Below, one piece after another: positions 54,316-62,971 of a stretch of 64,000 bases of DNA. The translations under genes and the position numbers were made by a program. The stretch is from Thioclava sp. ES.031 (lineage in GTDB: Bacteria; Pseudomonadota; Alphaproteobacteria; Rhodobacterales; Rhodobacteraceae). How positions within the stretch are numbered: the stretch's first letter is position 1; each line of letters begins with the position of its first letter. The notes under the pieces are model-generated. The model saw only the letters and a list, made by a program, of their open reading frames with translations. It searched no databases and was not told the origin of the DNA. Location of the stretch: positions 1,064,001-1,128,000 of the forward strand of contig NZ_PDJO01000001.1 of the NCBI RefSeq assembly GCF_002563775.1, read 5' to 3'.

Positions 54316-55539
54316 CTAGCGCGCGCTGGGCGCGTCGGCGTCGGCTGGCTTGTCGGGGCGCAGCGCTTTCACGCGCTTGTCCATGACCCGGCGCCAGAGC
54401 GGCGGGAACAGCGCCAGAGCCGCCATCGCGGGCAGGCTGCGCGGAAGGACGGGCCGTTGCGGCTCGGTCAGATCGCCAAGCCGCAGCGCCGGGTATTCCC
54501 GCGCCGGATGCGCGTGGTGATCCGAATGGCGCGGCGCGTTGAGCATCCACAGCGAGGTGATCGGTGCGGGCGCATCCCAGCTGTGATGCGCATCGACCGG
54601 ATCGAAACTGCCATCGCCCCGACGCTTACGTGACAACCCGTAGTGCTGGACGTAATCGGCGAGCAGGATCTGCACCTGCGCATAGGCGCAGAGCATCAGG
54701 TAAGCCACCACGCCCTCGGCCCCGAAGAGCATCCCGAACAGCACCGCGAACCATAGCCCGCCCAGCAGATAGGACGGGTAGGGGCCGAGCCGCGCGATCC
54801 TCGCCTTGATCCGCGCGCTCAGCGGCGCTTTCGGGTCGATCGCAGGCAGACGGGCGAAGCGGTTGCGCTCCATCTCGTAGCCGCCGATGAAGCTGCCGAT
54901 CCAGGCCCGCGGCGCAAAGGACCAGAAGCCCTCGCCGAGCTGCGCGGAATTCGGATCGTCCGGCGTCGCGACGAAGCGGTGATGGACGAGCCGATGCGCC
55001 GAGGTGTGATGCCCGAAAAGCAGCGAGATATAGACCCATTTTCCTAGCAGAAAGAGCCGTTTGTCCGAGCGATGGATCATCTCATGCGCATTGGAATTCG
55101 ACACCTGCCCGAAGAACAGCCCGAAGGCCAGCCAGACCGCGATCCAGCTTGGCCCCTCCAGCAGCGTATGCCCCGACATCGCCGCCACGCCGAGCACGAG
55201 CAGCACGAAATGCACCACCGCCAGCGTCGTCGACAGCGCATCCGCTGCGGGGAATTCCGAGCCTTCCGGCGCATCGGGGGAGGGGTGTTTCAGCGCCTCA
55301 TCCAAGATGAACATGCATAGCCCGATCCAGACCAGCGCCGCCCAGGCCGCGATCCCGCCGAAGACGCCCGCCACCAGCAGAAGCGGCACCGGCAAGAGCG
55401 TCACCACCGCGAAACTGTCGACCCCGGGGATATCGCGCGACCGCCGCAGCAGATTTGCAATTGCTCCGCTCAGGCGGCGCTTGCGTGAAGGGTCTTTGCC
55501 TTGGGTCACGTGCTGCGGGTCCGCTTCGCTCTCTCTCAA
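54316..55539 (-). CDS. AlkB-like alkane 1-monooxygenase (membrane di-iron)
   Basis: A 407-residue integral membrane di-iron protein. The histidine boxes of AlkB are all present: NAHEMIHR, FGHHTSAHRLVHH and RHSDHHAHPAREYPALR. About six helices are visible. AlkB-type enzymes hydroxylate the terminal carbon of alkanes with rubredoxin as electron donor; no rubredoxin gene is adjacent. The substrate could be another alkyl compound. A long basic N-terminus (DPSRKRRLSGAIANLLRRSR) precedes the first helix. It is divergent from the YhhN gene. Confidence 0.92.
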   Translation of the reverse strand: MRESEADPQHVTQGKDPSRKRRLSGAIANLLRRSRDIPGVDSFAVVTLLPVPLLLVAGVFGGIAAWAALVWIGLCMFILDEALKHPSPDAPEGSEFPAADALSTTLAVVHFVLLVLGVAAMSGHTLLEGPSWIAVWLAFGLFFGQVSNSNAHEMIHRSDKRLFLLGKWVYISLLFGHHTSAHRLVHHRFVATPDDPNSAQLGEGFWSFAPRAWIGSFIGGYEMERNRFARLPAIDPKAPLSARIKARIARLGPYPSYLLGGLWFAVLFGMLFGAEGVVAYLMLCAYAQVQILLADYVQHYGLSRKRRGDGSFDPVDAHHSWDAPAPITSLWMLNAPRHSDHHAHPAREYPALRLGDLTEPQRPVLPRSLPAMAALALFPPLWRRVMDKRVKALRPDKPADADAPSAR

Positions 55540-55631
55540 TAGTGCAATGGTTTTGCGCTATTCTTTCGCTAATTTCGACCCTTTTATGACCCCGCTTGCG
55601 GCGGCCGGGCTTTTCTGCGCGAGATGTGGCC

Positions 55632-56270
55632 ATGATGTCCGCAGCCCCGATCAGTCTCCTCATCGCCGCCGTCTTCGCGCTGATTTACCTCGCGCGCCAT
55701 GCAGGCGCGGGGGAAAGCGGCGCGAAAACCCTTGTGAAGACCGCCTCCGTCGTGGCGCTGATTCCGATGGCGGCGGCGATGGGGGCACCGCTTGCGATCC
55801 TCGCAGGTCTCGCGCTCGGGGCGGCGGGCGATTTCGCCCTGTCGCGTCCCGGCCAACGGGCTTTCCTGATCGGCATGGCGGCCTTCGCGGCCGGGCATCT
55901 GGCCTATCTTCTGGGCTTCCTCGACATCGGAGCGCGGCCCTCCGCATGGACCATTCCGCTTATCGCCCTGGGACTGTCGGCGGAGTTCTGGCTGCTGCCG
56001 CGCACGGGCGGGCTGTGCTGGCCGGTGCGCAGCTATATCTGGATCATCGTGGCGATGGCGGCGGTGGCGATGGGCCTGCCTGCGGGCTATCTGATGGTGG
56101 TCCTGGGCAGCCTCGCCTTCGTCCTCTCCGACCTGATCCTCGCGCTGGAGATGTTCGTGCTGCGCGACGCAGGCCGCAAACAGCTGGCGGCGCGCGCGCT
56201 CTGGGTGCTCTACTGGGGCGGTCAGGCCTTGATCGGCTGGGGCGCGGGATCGGGTTTTGCCGGGGGATAA
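55632..56270 (+). CDS. YhhN family (lysoplasmalogenase-like) membrane protein
   Basis: A 212-residue protein with about seven membrane helices. The family block AGLALGAAGDFALS (with a conserved Asp) and the late SDLILALEMFVL and LYWGGQALIGWG match YhhN/TMEM86 proteins. Animal members hydrolyse lysoplasmalogen; the bacterial role is uncertain. Two adjacent ATGs (55632, 55635) are possible starts. It is divergent from the AlkB-like gene and lies 55 bases before ftsY. Confidence 0.88.
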   Translation: MMSAAPISLLIAAVFALIYLARHAGAGESGAKTLVKTASVVALIPMAAAMGAPLAILAGLALGAAGDFALSRPGQRAFLIGMAAFAAGHLAYLLGFLDIGARPSAWTIPLIALGLSAEFWLLPRTGGLCWPVRSYIWIIVAMAAVAMGLPAGYLMVVLGSLAFVLSDLILALEMFVLRDAGRKQLAARALWVLYWGGQALIGWGAGSGFAGG

Positions 56271-56325
56271 GCCTTCCATCCGGGCCTGCGATGAACTAGG
56301 TGGAGCGTAAGGAAAGGCCTGATCC

Positions 56326-57624
56326 ATGTCGTTTTTCAAAAAGCTCAAATCGCGTCTGACGCGTTCCTCCTCCAAGCTCGAGCAGGGCCTCGAGGATATC
56401 GTCGCCGAGAATGCGGCCAGTGAAGACGAGGTTGCGGAGACGCCGGAGCCTTCCGCGCCCGCGACGCCCGCAGAGACGCCCGCAGAGACCTCCCCCGAGG
56501 CCGCGCCGCAGACCCGCGCTGAACCCGCCCCGGAACCGGAGCCCGAGGCAGAGCCTGAGCCCGAACCCGAACCGCAGCACAGCGACACGATCAACCTCCC
56601 CGATCCGACGCCGCCCGCGCCCGGCTACGTGCCCGCGCCGGTGACCGAACCGGTCGAGGAGGAGCACGCGCAGATCGCCAAGGCGCCGCTCGACGTCGAG
56701 CCCGCGCCCGAACGTCCCAGCCCAGAGCCGAAGAAGCCCGGCCTTCTAGGTCGCATCTTCGGCGGCGGCGAGGCGAAACCCGCCGAGCCGCGCCGCGTCC
56801 TCGATGACGAGATGCTCGAAAGCCTCGAAGAGCTTCTGATCGCCTCCGACATGGGCGTCGACACGGCGCTGCGCGTCTCGGCAAACCTCGCCGAGGGGCG
56901 GATGGGCCGCAAGCTCTCGGTCTCCGAGATCAAGGGGCTTCTGGCCCAAGAGGTCGCCCGGATCATGGAGCCGGTCGCGAAACCGCTGCCGCTCTATCCG
57001 AAAAAACCGCAGGTCGTTCTGGTGGTGGGCGTCAACGGTTCGGGCAAGACCACGACGATCGGCAAGCTCGCCTCGCAATTCCGCGCAGCCGGCAAACAGG
57101 TCGTGATCGCGGCGGGCGACACGTTCCGCGCAGCCGCCGTCGAACAGCTGCAGGTCTGGGGCAACCGCGCCGGCGTGCCGGTCCTGACCGCGCCCGAAGG
57201 CTCGGATCCGGCCTCGCTCGCCTATGACGCGATGAAAAAGGCCGAGGCCGAAGGCGCGGACCTTCTGATGATCGACACGGCAGGGCGGTTGCAGAACCGC
57301 GCCGACCTGATGGAGGAGCTGGCCAAGATCGTCCGCGTGATCCGCAAGGTCGACGAGAGCGCGCCGCATAACACGCTTCTCGTGCTCGATGCGACGACGG
57401 GGCAGAACGCGCTGCAGCAGGTCGATGTCTTCCGCAAGATCTCGAACGTGTCGGGGCTGGTGATGACCAAGCTCGACGGTACCGCGAAGGGCGGCGTACT
57501 GGTGGCGCTGGCCGACAAGTTCGGCCTCCCGATCCATGCGATCGGGGTGGGCGAACAGCTCGACGATCTGGCGCCCTTCGACCCGGAGGAATTCGCGCAG
57601 GCCCTCGTCGGTCTCGAAGACTGA
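56326..57624 (+). CDS. ftsY: Signal recognition particle receptor FtsY
   Basis: A 432-residue SRP receptor GTPase that brings ribosomes with nascent membrane proteins to SecYEG. The NG domain has the P-loop GVNGSGKTT at residues 235-243, DTAGR at 317-321 and TKLDGTAKGG later. The N-terminal A domain is acidic and of low complexity, rich in Pro-Glu pairs (about residues 35-85). AAGGAAAGG precedes the ATG. Its 3' end is followed by an inverted pair of the dispersed element. Confidence 0.97.
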   Translation: MSFFKKLKSRLTRSSSKLEQGLEDIVAENAASEDEVAETPEPSAPATPAETPAETSPEAAPQTRAEPAPEPEPEAEPEPEPEPQHSDTINLPDPTPPAPGYVPAPVTEPVEEEHAQIAKAPLDVEPAPERPSPEPKKPGLLGRIFGGGEAKPAEPRRVLDDEMLESLEELLIASDMGVDTALRVSANLAEGRMGRKLSVSEIKGLLAQEVARIMEPVAKPLPLYPKKPQVVLVVGVNGSGKTTTIGKLASQFRAAGKQVVIAAGDTFRAAAVEQLQVWGNRAGVPVLTAPEGSDPASLAYDAMKKAEAEGADLLMIDTAGRLQNRADLMEELAKIVRVIRKVDESAPHNTLLVLDATTGQNALQQVDVFRKISNVSGLVMTKLDGTAKGGVLVALADKFGLPIHAIGVGEQLDDLAPFDPEEFAQALVGLED

Positions 57625-57633
57625 CACCGCGGA

Positions 57634-57777
57634 GGGGGGGGCGCCGCCCCCCGCGCGTGCGCGCTCCCCCCGGGGATATTTGTGCAAGAGCGAAGAGAGG
57701 GATGCGCCTTTCCTCTTCCCCTTGGTCGAAATATCCCGGGGGTGAATGGCCCTAAGGCCAGAGGGGGCAGCGCCCCC
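57634..57777. repeat. Dispersed AAATATCCCGGGG element, locus D (inverted pair)
   Basis: Left copy, minus orientation: hairpin 2 about 57634-57652, hairpin 1 (GCGC/GCGC) at 57653-57664, core with one extra G at 57668-57681. Right copy, plus: core at 57729-57741, hairpin 1 (TGGCC-ctaa-GGCCA) at 57747-57760, hairpin 2 at 57763-57777. Inner flanks CAAGAGCGAAGAG and CTCTTCCCCTTGG are partly complementary. It fills the space between ftsY and the DMT gene; hairpin 2 of the right copy is 30 bases before the DMT start. Confidence 0.9.
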
Positions 57778-57806
57778 CAGCCCCCGAGATCACGAAGGAC
57801 TTCCCC

Positions 57807-58709
57807 TTGAGCGACTGGATCATCTCCGTTTCGGGCACCGAGACCGGCAAACACCTCGCGCTGGGTCTCGCGCTGCTCGCGGCCTTTCTTCACGCGCTGT
57901 TCGGGGCGCTGCAGAAAGGGCGTCACGATCCGTGGCTCAGCCGCGCCGCGATCGATGCGAGCTACGGGATCATCGCGGCCCCCTTCGCGCTCTTCGTCGT
58001 GCCGTGGCCCGAGCCCTTCATGTGGCCGATCTTCGTCGGCGTCTTCTTCATCCATGTCGCCTACAAGCTGTTGCAGGCGGCCTGCTACCAGCGCGGGGCC
58101 TATACGGTGGTCTATCCGGTGGTGCGCGGCACGGGGCCGCTTTTCGCGGTGATCGGCGCGGGGTTCATCTTCGGAGAGCATTTCACGCTGGGCCAATGGG
58201 CCGGGGTGGCGACGCTTCTGGCAGGCATCTACGGGCTTGCGATCTACAATCTGCGCAATGTGACGGTCGATCGCGAGACGATGGTGCCCGCCCTGATGCT
58301 GGCCGTGGCGACCGGCGCGTTCGTTGCGCTCTATACCACCTATGACGCCTATGGCATTCGCGCGACCGCCGATCCGTTCACCTTCCTTGCGTGGTTCTTC
58401 TTCATCGACGGCTGGTTCATGCCGATCTTTACCGCGCGGCGCTGGACGAAGCTGGCGAGTTCGGAAATGGTGCCGCTCGTCAAAAGGGGTGTTATCGGCG
58501 CGATTGTTGCTTATTTCTCCTTTGGCTCGATCATGTTGGCGACACGGCTCGACAAGGTGGGCGAGGCGGCGGTGCTGCGCGAGACCTCGACGGTCTTCGC
58601 AGCGCTCATCGGCTGGCTCGTGCTGGGCGAGAAAGTGGGGCCGCGGCGCACGGCTCTGATGGCGCTGATCGCGGCAGGGGCCGTGATCGTTGAGATAGCA
58701 GGCAGGTAA
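57807..58709 (+). CDS. DMT (EamA) family transporter
   Basis: A 300-residue protein with about ten hydrophobic segments in two EamA repeats; the first repeat ends VVYPVVRGTGPLFAVIGAGFIFGE and the second ETSTVFAALIGWLVLGEKVG, both typical. It should export a small metabolite or amino acid. The likely start is TTG 57807, with AAGGA upstream; no better ATG lies nearby. It lies seven bases before yciB and may share its transcript. Confidence 0.9.
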   Translation: MSDWIISVSGTETGKHLALGLALLAAFLHALFGALQKGRHDPWLSRAAIDASYGIIAAPFALFVVPWPEPFMWPIFVGVFFIHVAYKLLQAACYQRGAYTVVYPVVRGTGPLFAVIGAGFIFGEHFTLGQWAGVATLLAGIYGLAIYNLRNVTVDRETMVPALMLAVATGAFVALYTTYDAYGIRATADPFTFLAWFFFIDGWFMPIFTARRWTKLASSEMVPLVKRGVIGAIVAYFSFGSIMLATRLDKVGEAAVLRETSTVFAALIGWLVLGEKVGPRRTALMALIAAGAVIVEIAGR

Positions 58710-58715
58710 AGGCAG

Positions 58716-59327
58716 ATGGCAGAGAAAAAGATTTCCCCCTGGGTGAAAGCGGCGCTCGACTGGGGGCCGCTCATCGTGTTCTTCGTCGCCTTCAACCGGC
58801 TCAAGGACGGCACCTACACGATCCTCGGCACCGACTACTCGGGCTTCGTCGTGGCCACCGCGCTGTTCATCCCGCTGATCGCGGCGACGACGCTGATTCT
58901 GTGGCTGCTGACCGGCAAGCTCTCGGCGATGCAGATCGCGACGCTCGTGCTGGTGGCGATCTTCGGCGGGCTGTCGGTCTGGCTGAACGATCCGACCTTC
59001 TTCAAGATGAAGCCCACGATCATCTACCTGCTGTTTGCGGGCATCCTCGGGGCCGGATTGCTGCGCGGCAAGGCGTGGCTGCAACTGGTGATGAACGAGG
59101 CGATGCCGATGGCGCATGAGGGCTGGATGATCCTGACCAAGCGCTTCGTCTGGCTGTTTCTGGGCCTTGCCGTGGCCAATGAGGTCGTCTGGCGCACGAT
59201 GTCGGACGCGCATTGGGTCGATTTCAAGACCTTCGGTCTGCCGATCATCATGATCGCCTTCATCATGTCGCAGGCGAAGCTGTTCGAGCGCCACGGGATC
59301 GATACGGAGGAAAGCGAGGAGGGTTAA
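58716..59327 (+). CDS. yciB: YciB family inner membrane protein (septation protein A-like)
   Basis: A 203-residue protein with five or six membrane helices. The family block DWGPLIVFFVAFNR at the N-terminus, SVWLNDPTFFKMKPTIIYLLF in the middle and EVVWRTMSDAHWVDFKTFG late are diagnostic for YciB/IspZ. It is thought to take part in envelope synthesis and division. It follows the DMT gene closely and ends 66 bases before xth. Confidence 0.95.
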   Translation: MAEKKISPWVKAALDWGPLIVFFVAFNRLKDGTYTILGTDYSGFVVATALFIPLIAATTLILWLLTGKLSAMQIATLVLVAIFGGLSVWLNDPTFFKMKPTIIYLLFAGILGAGLLRGKAWLQLVMNEAMPMAHEGWMILTKRFVWLFLGLAVANEVVWRTMSDAHWVDFKTFGLPIIMIAFIMSQAKLFERHGIDTEESEEG

Positions 59328-59393
59328 CTCCGCCCTGTCCGCGCCCGCCGCGATCCGTTACACCTTTCGCGACTGCCAAACCCGGAGCCGCTC

Positions 59394-60203
59394 ATGAAAA
59401 TCGCCACCTTCAACATCAACGGCATCAAGGCGCGCCATCAGGCGCTGGTCGATTGGCTGAAGGAGGCCGAGCCCGACGTGGCTTTGCTGCAGGAGATCAA
59501 GTCGGTCGACGAGGGTTTCCCGCGCGAGATCTTCGAAGAGCTGGGCTATTCGGTCGAGACGCATGGTCAGAAAAGTTTCAACGGCGTCGCGATCCTCTCG
59601 AAGCTGCCTTTGGAGGATGTGACGCGCGGCCTGCCCGGGGACGAGGGCGACGAACAGGCGCGCTGGATCGAGGCCACCGTGGTCGGCGACAAGGGCGCGG
59701 TGCGGCTCTGTGGTCTCTATCTGCCCAATGGCAACCCGGTGGAGCTGGACGATGCAGGCCAGCCCGTCGAGGGCGGCAAATATGCCTACAAGCTGTCATG
59801 GATGGCGCGGATGAAGGCGCGCGCGGAAGAACTGCTGGCGCTGGAAGAGCCCTTCGTGATGGCGGGCGATTACAACATCATCCCGCAGGACGAGGATGCC
59901 GCGAAACCCGAGGCGTGGCGCGGTGATGCGCTGGCGCTGCCGCAAAGCCGCGAAGCCTTCCGTCGTATCCTCAATCTCGGCTTCACCGAGGCGTTCCGCG
60001 CCCGGGTCCAAGGGCCGGGGCATTACTCCTTCTGGGACTATCAGGCAGGCGCCTGGCAGAAGAATAACGGCATCCGGATCGACCATCTGCTGCTAAGCCC
60101 GCAGGCGGCGGATCTGTTGCGCGATGTCGGCATCGACAAGGAAATCCGCGGCCGCGACAAGCCCTCGGATCACGTGCCGGTCTGGATCACGCTCGACCTC
60201 TGA
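59394..60203 (+). CDS. xth: Exodeoxyribonuclease III
   Basis: A 269-residue AP endonuclease and 3' exonuclease of base excision repair. Motifs: MKIATFNINGIKARH with the metal Asn, LLQEIKSVDEGFP with the catalytic Glu, GDYNIIPQDEDA (Asp/Asn), and SDHVPVWI (final His). The sequence is collinear with the ExoIII family. GGAGCC precedes the ATG. It is followed by a CMD/AhpD-like gene 76 bases on. Confidence 0.97.
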   Translation: MKIATFNINGIKARHQALVDWLKEAEPDVALLQEIKSVDEGFPREIFEELGYSVETHGQKSFNGVAILSKLPLEDVTRGLPGDEGDEQARWIEATVVGDKGAVRLCGLYLPNGNPVELDDAGQPVEGGKYAYKLSWMARMKARAEELLALEEPFVMAGDYNIIPQDEDAAKPEAWRGDALALPQSREAFRRILNLGFTEAFRARVQGPGHYSFWDYQAGAWQKNNGIRIDHLLLSPQAADLLRDVGIDKEIRGRDKPSDHVPVWITLDL

Positions 60204-60279
60204 GCGCGATTGCCGCAACGTCATTTCCTCGGCCCCGTCGCGACTGTGCATAGTGGCGGCGGAAGAGAGGAGACCCCAC

Positions 60280-60846
60280 ATGCAAGACAAGATCAGCCGG
60301 CATCCGGTGCCGAAACTCGCAGACATGCCCGAGGATATCCGCACGCGGATCGAGGCGGTGCAGGAGAAGGCCGGGTTCATCCCGAACATTTTCCTCGCGC
60401 TGGCGCACCGGCCCGACGAGTGCCGCGCCTTCTTCGCCTATCATGACGCGCTGATGGAGAAGCCCGGCAACCTGACCATTGCCGAGCGCGAGATGATCGT
60501 GGTGGCGACCTCGGCGGCCAATGAGTGCCAGTATTGCGTCATTGCGCATGGCGCGATCCTGCGCATCCGCGCCAAGAACCCGCTCATCGCCGATCAGGTC
60601 GCGGTGAATTACCGCAAGTCCGAGATCACGCCGCGCCAGCGCGCGATGCTCGATTTCGCAATGAAGGTGAGCTTGCGCGCGCAGGAGGTCGAGGAGGCCG
60701 ATTACGAAGCGCTGCGCGCCCACGGTTTCACCGATGACGATATCTGGGACATCGGCGCGATCACCGCGTTTTTCGGCCTGTCGAACCGCTTGGTGAACAT
60801 GGCCGCGATCCCGCCGAACCCCGAGTTCTACGCGATGGGGCGCTGA
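60280..60846 (+). CDS. Peroxidase-related CMD/AhpD-like protein
   Basis: A 188-residue alpha-helical protein of the uncharacterised peroxidase-related group within the carboxymuconolactone decarboxylase superfamily. The redox motif is ECQYCVIAHGAIL, with both cysteines and the histidine of AhpD. The later block KVSLRAQEVEEADYEALRAHGF fits the group. It may act as a thiol peroxidase or partner. GAGAGGAG precedes the ATG. It lies just after xth, a DNA oxidative repair gene, which is suggestive but not proof of a link. Confidence 0.9.
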   Translation: MQDKISRHPVPKLADMPEDIRTRIEAVQEKAGFIPNIFLALAHRPDECRAFFAYHDALMEKPGNLTIAEREMIVVATSAANECQYCVIAHGAILRIRAKNPLIADQVAVNYRKSEITPRQRAMLDFAMKVSLRAQEVEEADYEALRAHGFTDDDIWDIGAITAFFGLSNRLVNMAAIPPNPEFYAMGR

Positions 60847-60912
60847 GCGCCTCTGGTCTTCGCCCATCCGCGCGGTCTAGGCTCTGGCGAAATCAGTCAG
60901 TAGGAGCGCGCG

Positions 60913-62250
60913 ATGGGCGAGATCTTGATCCGGGGCGCCGAGGTGATCGTCACGATGGACGGCACCCGGCGCGAGCTGAAGGGCGCGGATCTGCTGCTGC
61001 GCGACGGGCAGATTGCCGCCGTCGGGCCGGGGCTCGAAAGCACGGGCGAGGTGGTCGAGGCCAAGGGCTGCGTCGTCACGCCGGGCCTCGTGAACACCCA
61101 TCACCATCTCTACCAGACGCTGACCCGCGCGGTGCCGGGTGGGCAGGATGCGCTGCTGTTCGGCTGGCTGCAGACGCTCTACCCGATCTGGGCGAAGATG
61201 GGTCCCGAGGAAATCCGCGTCTCGGCGCAGGTGGGGCTCGCGGAGCTGGCGCTGACCGGCTGCACCACCAGTTCCGATCACCTGTATATGTATCCGAATG
61301 GCGCGCGGCTGGAGGACACGATCCACGCCGCCGCCGAGCTGGGCCTGCGGTTTCATCCCACGCGCGGCGCGATGAGCATCGGCGAGAGCGATGGTGGCCT
61401 ACCGCCCGATAGTCTGGTCGAGCGCGAGGACGCGATCCTGAACGACTGCATCCGGGTCGTCGACGCGTTCCACGATGCGGGCGAGGGCTCGATGTGCCGG
61501 GTGGGGATCGCGCCGTGCTCACCGTTTTCCGTCTCGCGCGAACTGATGCGCGACGCGGCGCTGCTGGCGCGCGACAAGGGCGTGATGCTGCACACCCATC
61601 TGGCCGAGAATGACGAGGATATTTCCTATTCTCTGGCGCAGTTCGGCTGCCGTCCGGGGCAATATGCGGAAGACCTCGGCTGGACGGGCGAGGATGTCTG
61701 GCACGCCCATTGCGTGAAGTTGGATGCGGGCGAGATCGACCTGTTCGCGCGCACGAAGACGGGGGTTGCGCATTGTCCGTGCTCGAATTGCCGTCTGGGC
61801 TCGGGCATCGCGCCGGTGCGGCAGATGCGCGATGCGGGGGTGAAGGTGGCGCTGGGCCTCGATGGCTCGGCCTCGAACGATGCAGGCTCCCTCATTGGCG
61901 AGGCGCGCATGGCGATGCTGCTGCAGCGGGTGCAAAACGGCGCCGACGCGATGGCCGCGCGCGAGGCGCTGGAAATCGCGACTTTGGGCGGGGCGCAGGT
62001 GCTGGGCCGCCCCGATTGCGGGGTGATCGCGCCCGGAAAACGCGCGGATGTGGCGATCTGGGATGTCTCGGGGCTTGAGGCGGCGGGGGCTTGGGATTCG
62101 GTCGCGGCGCTGGTGCTCTGCGGGCCGCCCAAGGTGAAACATCTCTTCGTCGAGGGCCGTCAGGTGGTGCGCGACGGGCGGGTGGTGACGATCGACCTGC
62201 CGCGGGTGATCGAGACGCAAAACCGCCTCGCATCAGCGCTTATGGGCTGA
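60913..62250 (+). CDS. 8-oxoguanine deaminase-like amidohydrolase
   Basis: A 445-residue TIM-barrel amidohydrolase. The metal ligands are in VNTHHHLYQTLTR (residues 61-73), HTHLAEND, HAHCVKLD and LGLDGSASNDAGS. The QTLTR box and the SNDAG loop point to 8-oxoguanine or related purine deaminases (COG0402) rather than S-adenosylhomocysteine deaminases. It converts an amino-purine to the oxo form. A second deaminase (guaD) lies 0.7 kb away on the other strand, so this locus handles guanine-type bases. Its last 11 bases overlap the convergent hydrolase gene. Confidence 0.88.
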   Translation: MGEILIRGAEVIVTMDGTRRELKGADLLLRDGQIAAVGPGLESTGEVVEAKGCVVTPGLVNTHHHLYQTLTRAVPGGQDALLFGWLQTLYPIWAKMGPEEIRVSAQVGLAELALTGCTTSSDHLYMYPNGARLEDTIHAAAELGLRFHPTRGAMSIGESDGGLPPDSLVEREDAILNDCIRVVDAFHDAGEGSMCRVGIAPCSPFSVSRELMRDAALLARDKGVMLHTHLAENDEDISYSLAQFGCRPGQYAEDLGWTGEDVWHAHCVKLDAGEIDLFARTKTGVAHCPCSNCRLGSGIAPVRQMRDAGVKVALGLDGSASNDAGSLIGEARMAMLLQRVQNGADAMAAREALEIATLGGAQVLGRPDCGVIAPGKRADVAIWDVSGLEAAGAWDSVAALVLCGPPKVKHLFVEGRQVVRDGRVVTIDLPRVIETQNRLASALMG

Positions 62251-62971
62251 ATTTCTCGCGCCGCACGGCCCCGGCGGCGCTGGCGATCCGCAGCAGGCGG
62301 CGACGGTCGCCTGCAAGGGCAGCCTCCATCAGCCCCGATAGCCCGCCGCGCGCCTTCAGATGCGGGGCGAGGTCGGAATGGCCGAGATCGGGGAAGATCA
62401 GGTGATCGACATTGGGCGCGCGCGGGAAGGGGAGCGCCTGATCCAGATCGTCATGCGCGCCGTGGCACAGGATCGCCCAGCAGGGCGCGGGCGGAAGCGG
62501 CGTGGCCTCGCGGGCGAAATGGTCGATCCGAGAGGTCCATTCGCTCCAGCGCGTCTCCCCCGGCACGACGCCCGGTTTGACCGAGGCTTGCGGCGACAGC
62601 GCGAGCACTACGTCGACCGGGATCACCTCCGCCGCGACCAGCGCCGAGACCGCGCCCATCGAGAGGCCAATGGCAGCGATGCGGGCGACGGGGCGGCGGC
62701 GCGCCACCTCTGCCAAGGCGGCGCGCAGGGCAGGGGCGAAACCCGGATCATTCGCCCAGCTGCGACTGTCATCACTGAAGAACAGCGCTCGGCGCGGGAA
62801 TCCGGGCGTGCCGCGCCCCGTGGCGGTGGCGACGAATTCCGGCGCGGGCGGGCGGCTGGGGTCATGGCCGATCGAGGCGAAGGAGATCACCAGATCACCA
62901 CCGCCGCCGTCTAGGAAATCGACCGTGAAAGGCGCGCGGGCGTAGATCCTCTCGAAAGCCGGATCGCTCAA
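62240..62971 (-). CDS. Alpha/beta hydrolase-like protein
   Basis: A 243-residue protein with an alpha/beta hydrolase layout: GLSMGAVSAL as the nucleophile elbow (G-L-S-M-G), ILCHGAHDD for the acid loop, and DLGHSDLAPHL for the terminal histidine. The TTG at 62971 overlaps the guaD stop (TTGA) and is the best start; the upstream frame inside guaD shows no family pattern. Coupling to guaD suggests a related task, but the substrate is unknown. Confidence 0.8.
   Translation of the reverse strand: MSDPAFERIYARAPFTVDFLDGGGGDLVISFASIGHDPSRPPAPEFVATATGRGTPGFPRRALFFSDDSRSWANDPGFAPALRAALAEVARRRPVARIAAIGLSMGAVSALVAAEVIPVDVVLALSPQASVKPGVVPGETRWSEWTSRIDHFAREATPLPPAPCWAILCHGAHDDLDQALPFPRAPNVDHLIFPDLGHSDLAPHLKARGGLSGLMEAALAGDRRRLLRIASAAGAVRREKFSP

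Noticed and set aside
57222..59294. 690-codon minus-strand frame through ftsY, the repeat pair and DMT/yciB genes
   Set aside because: It runs through intergenic repeats and antisense to three clear genes; composition is typical of shadow frames.
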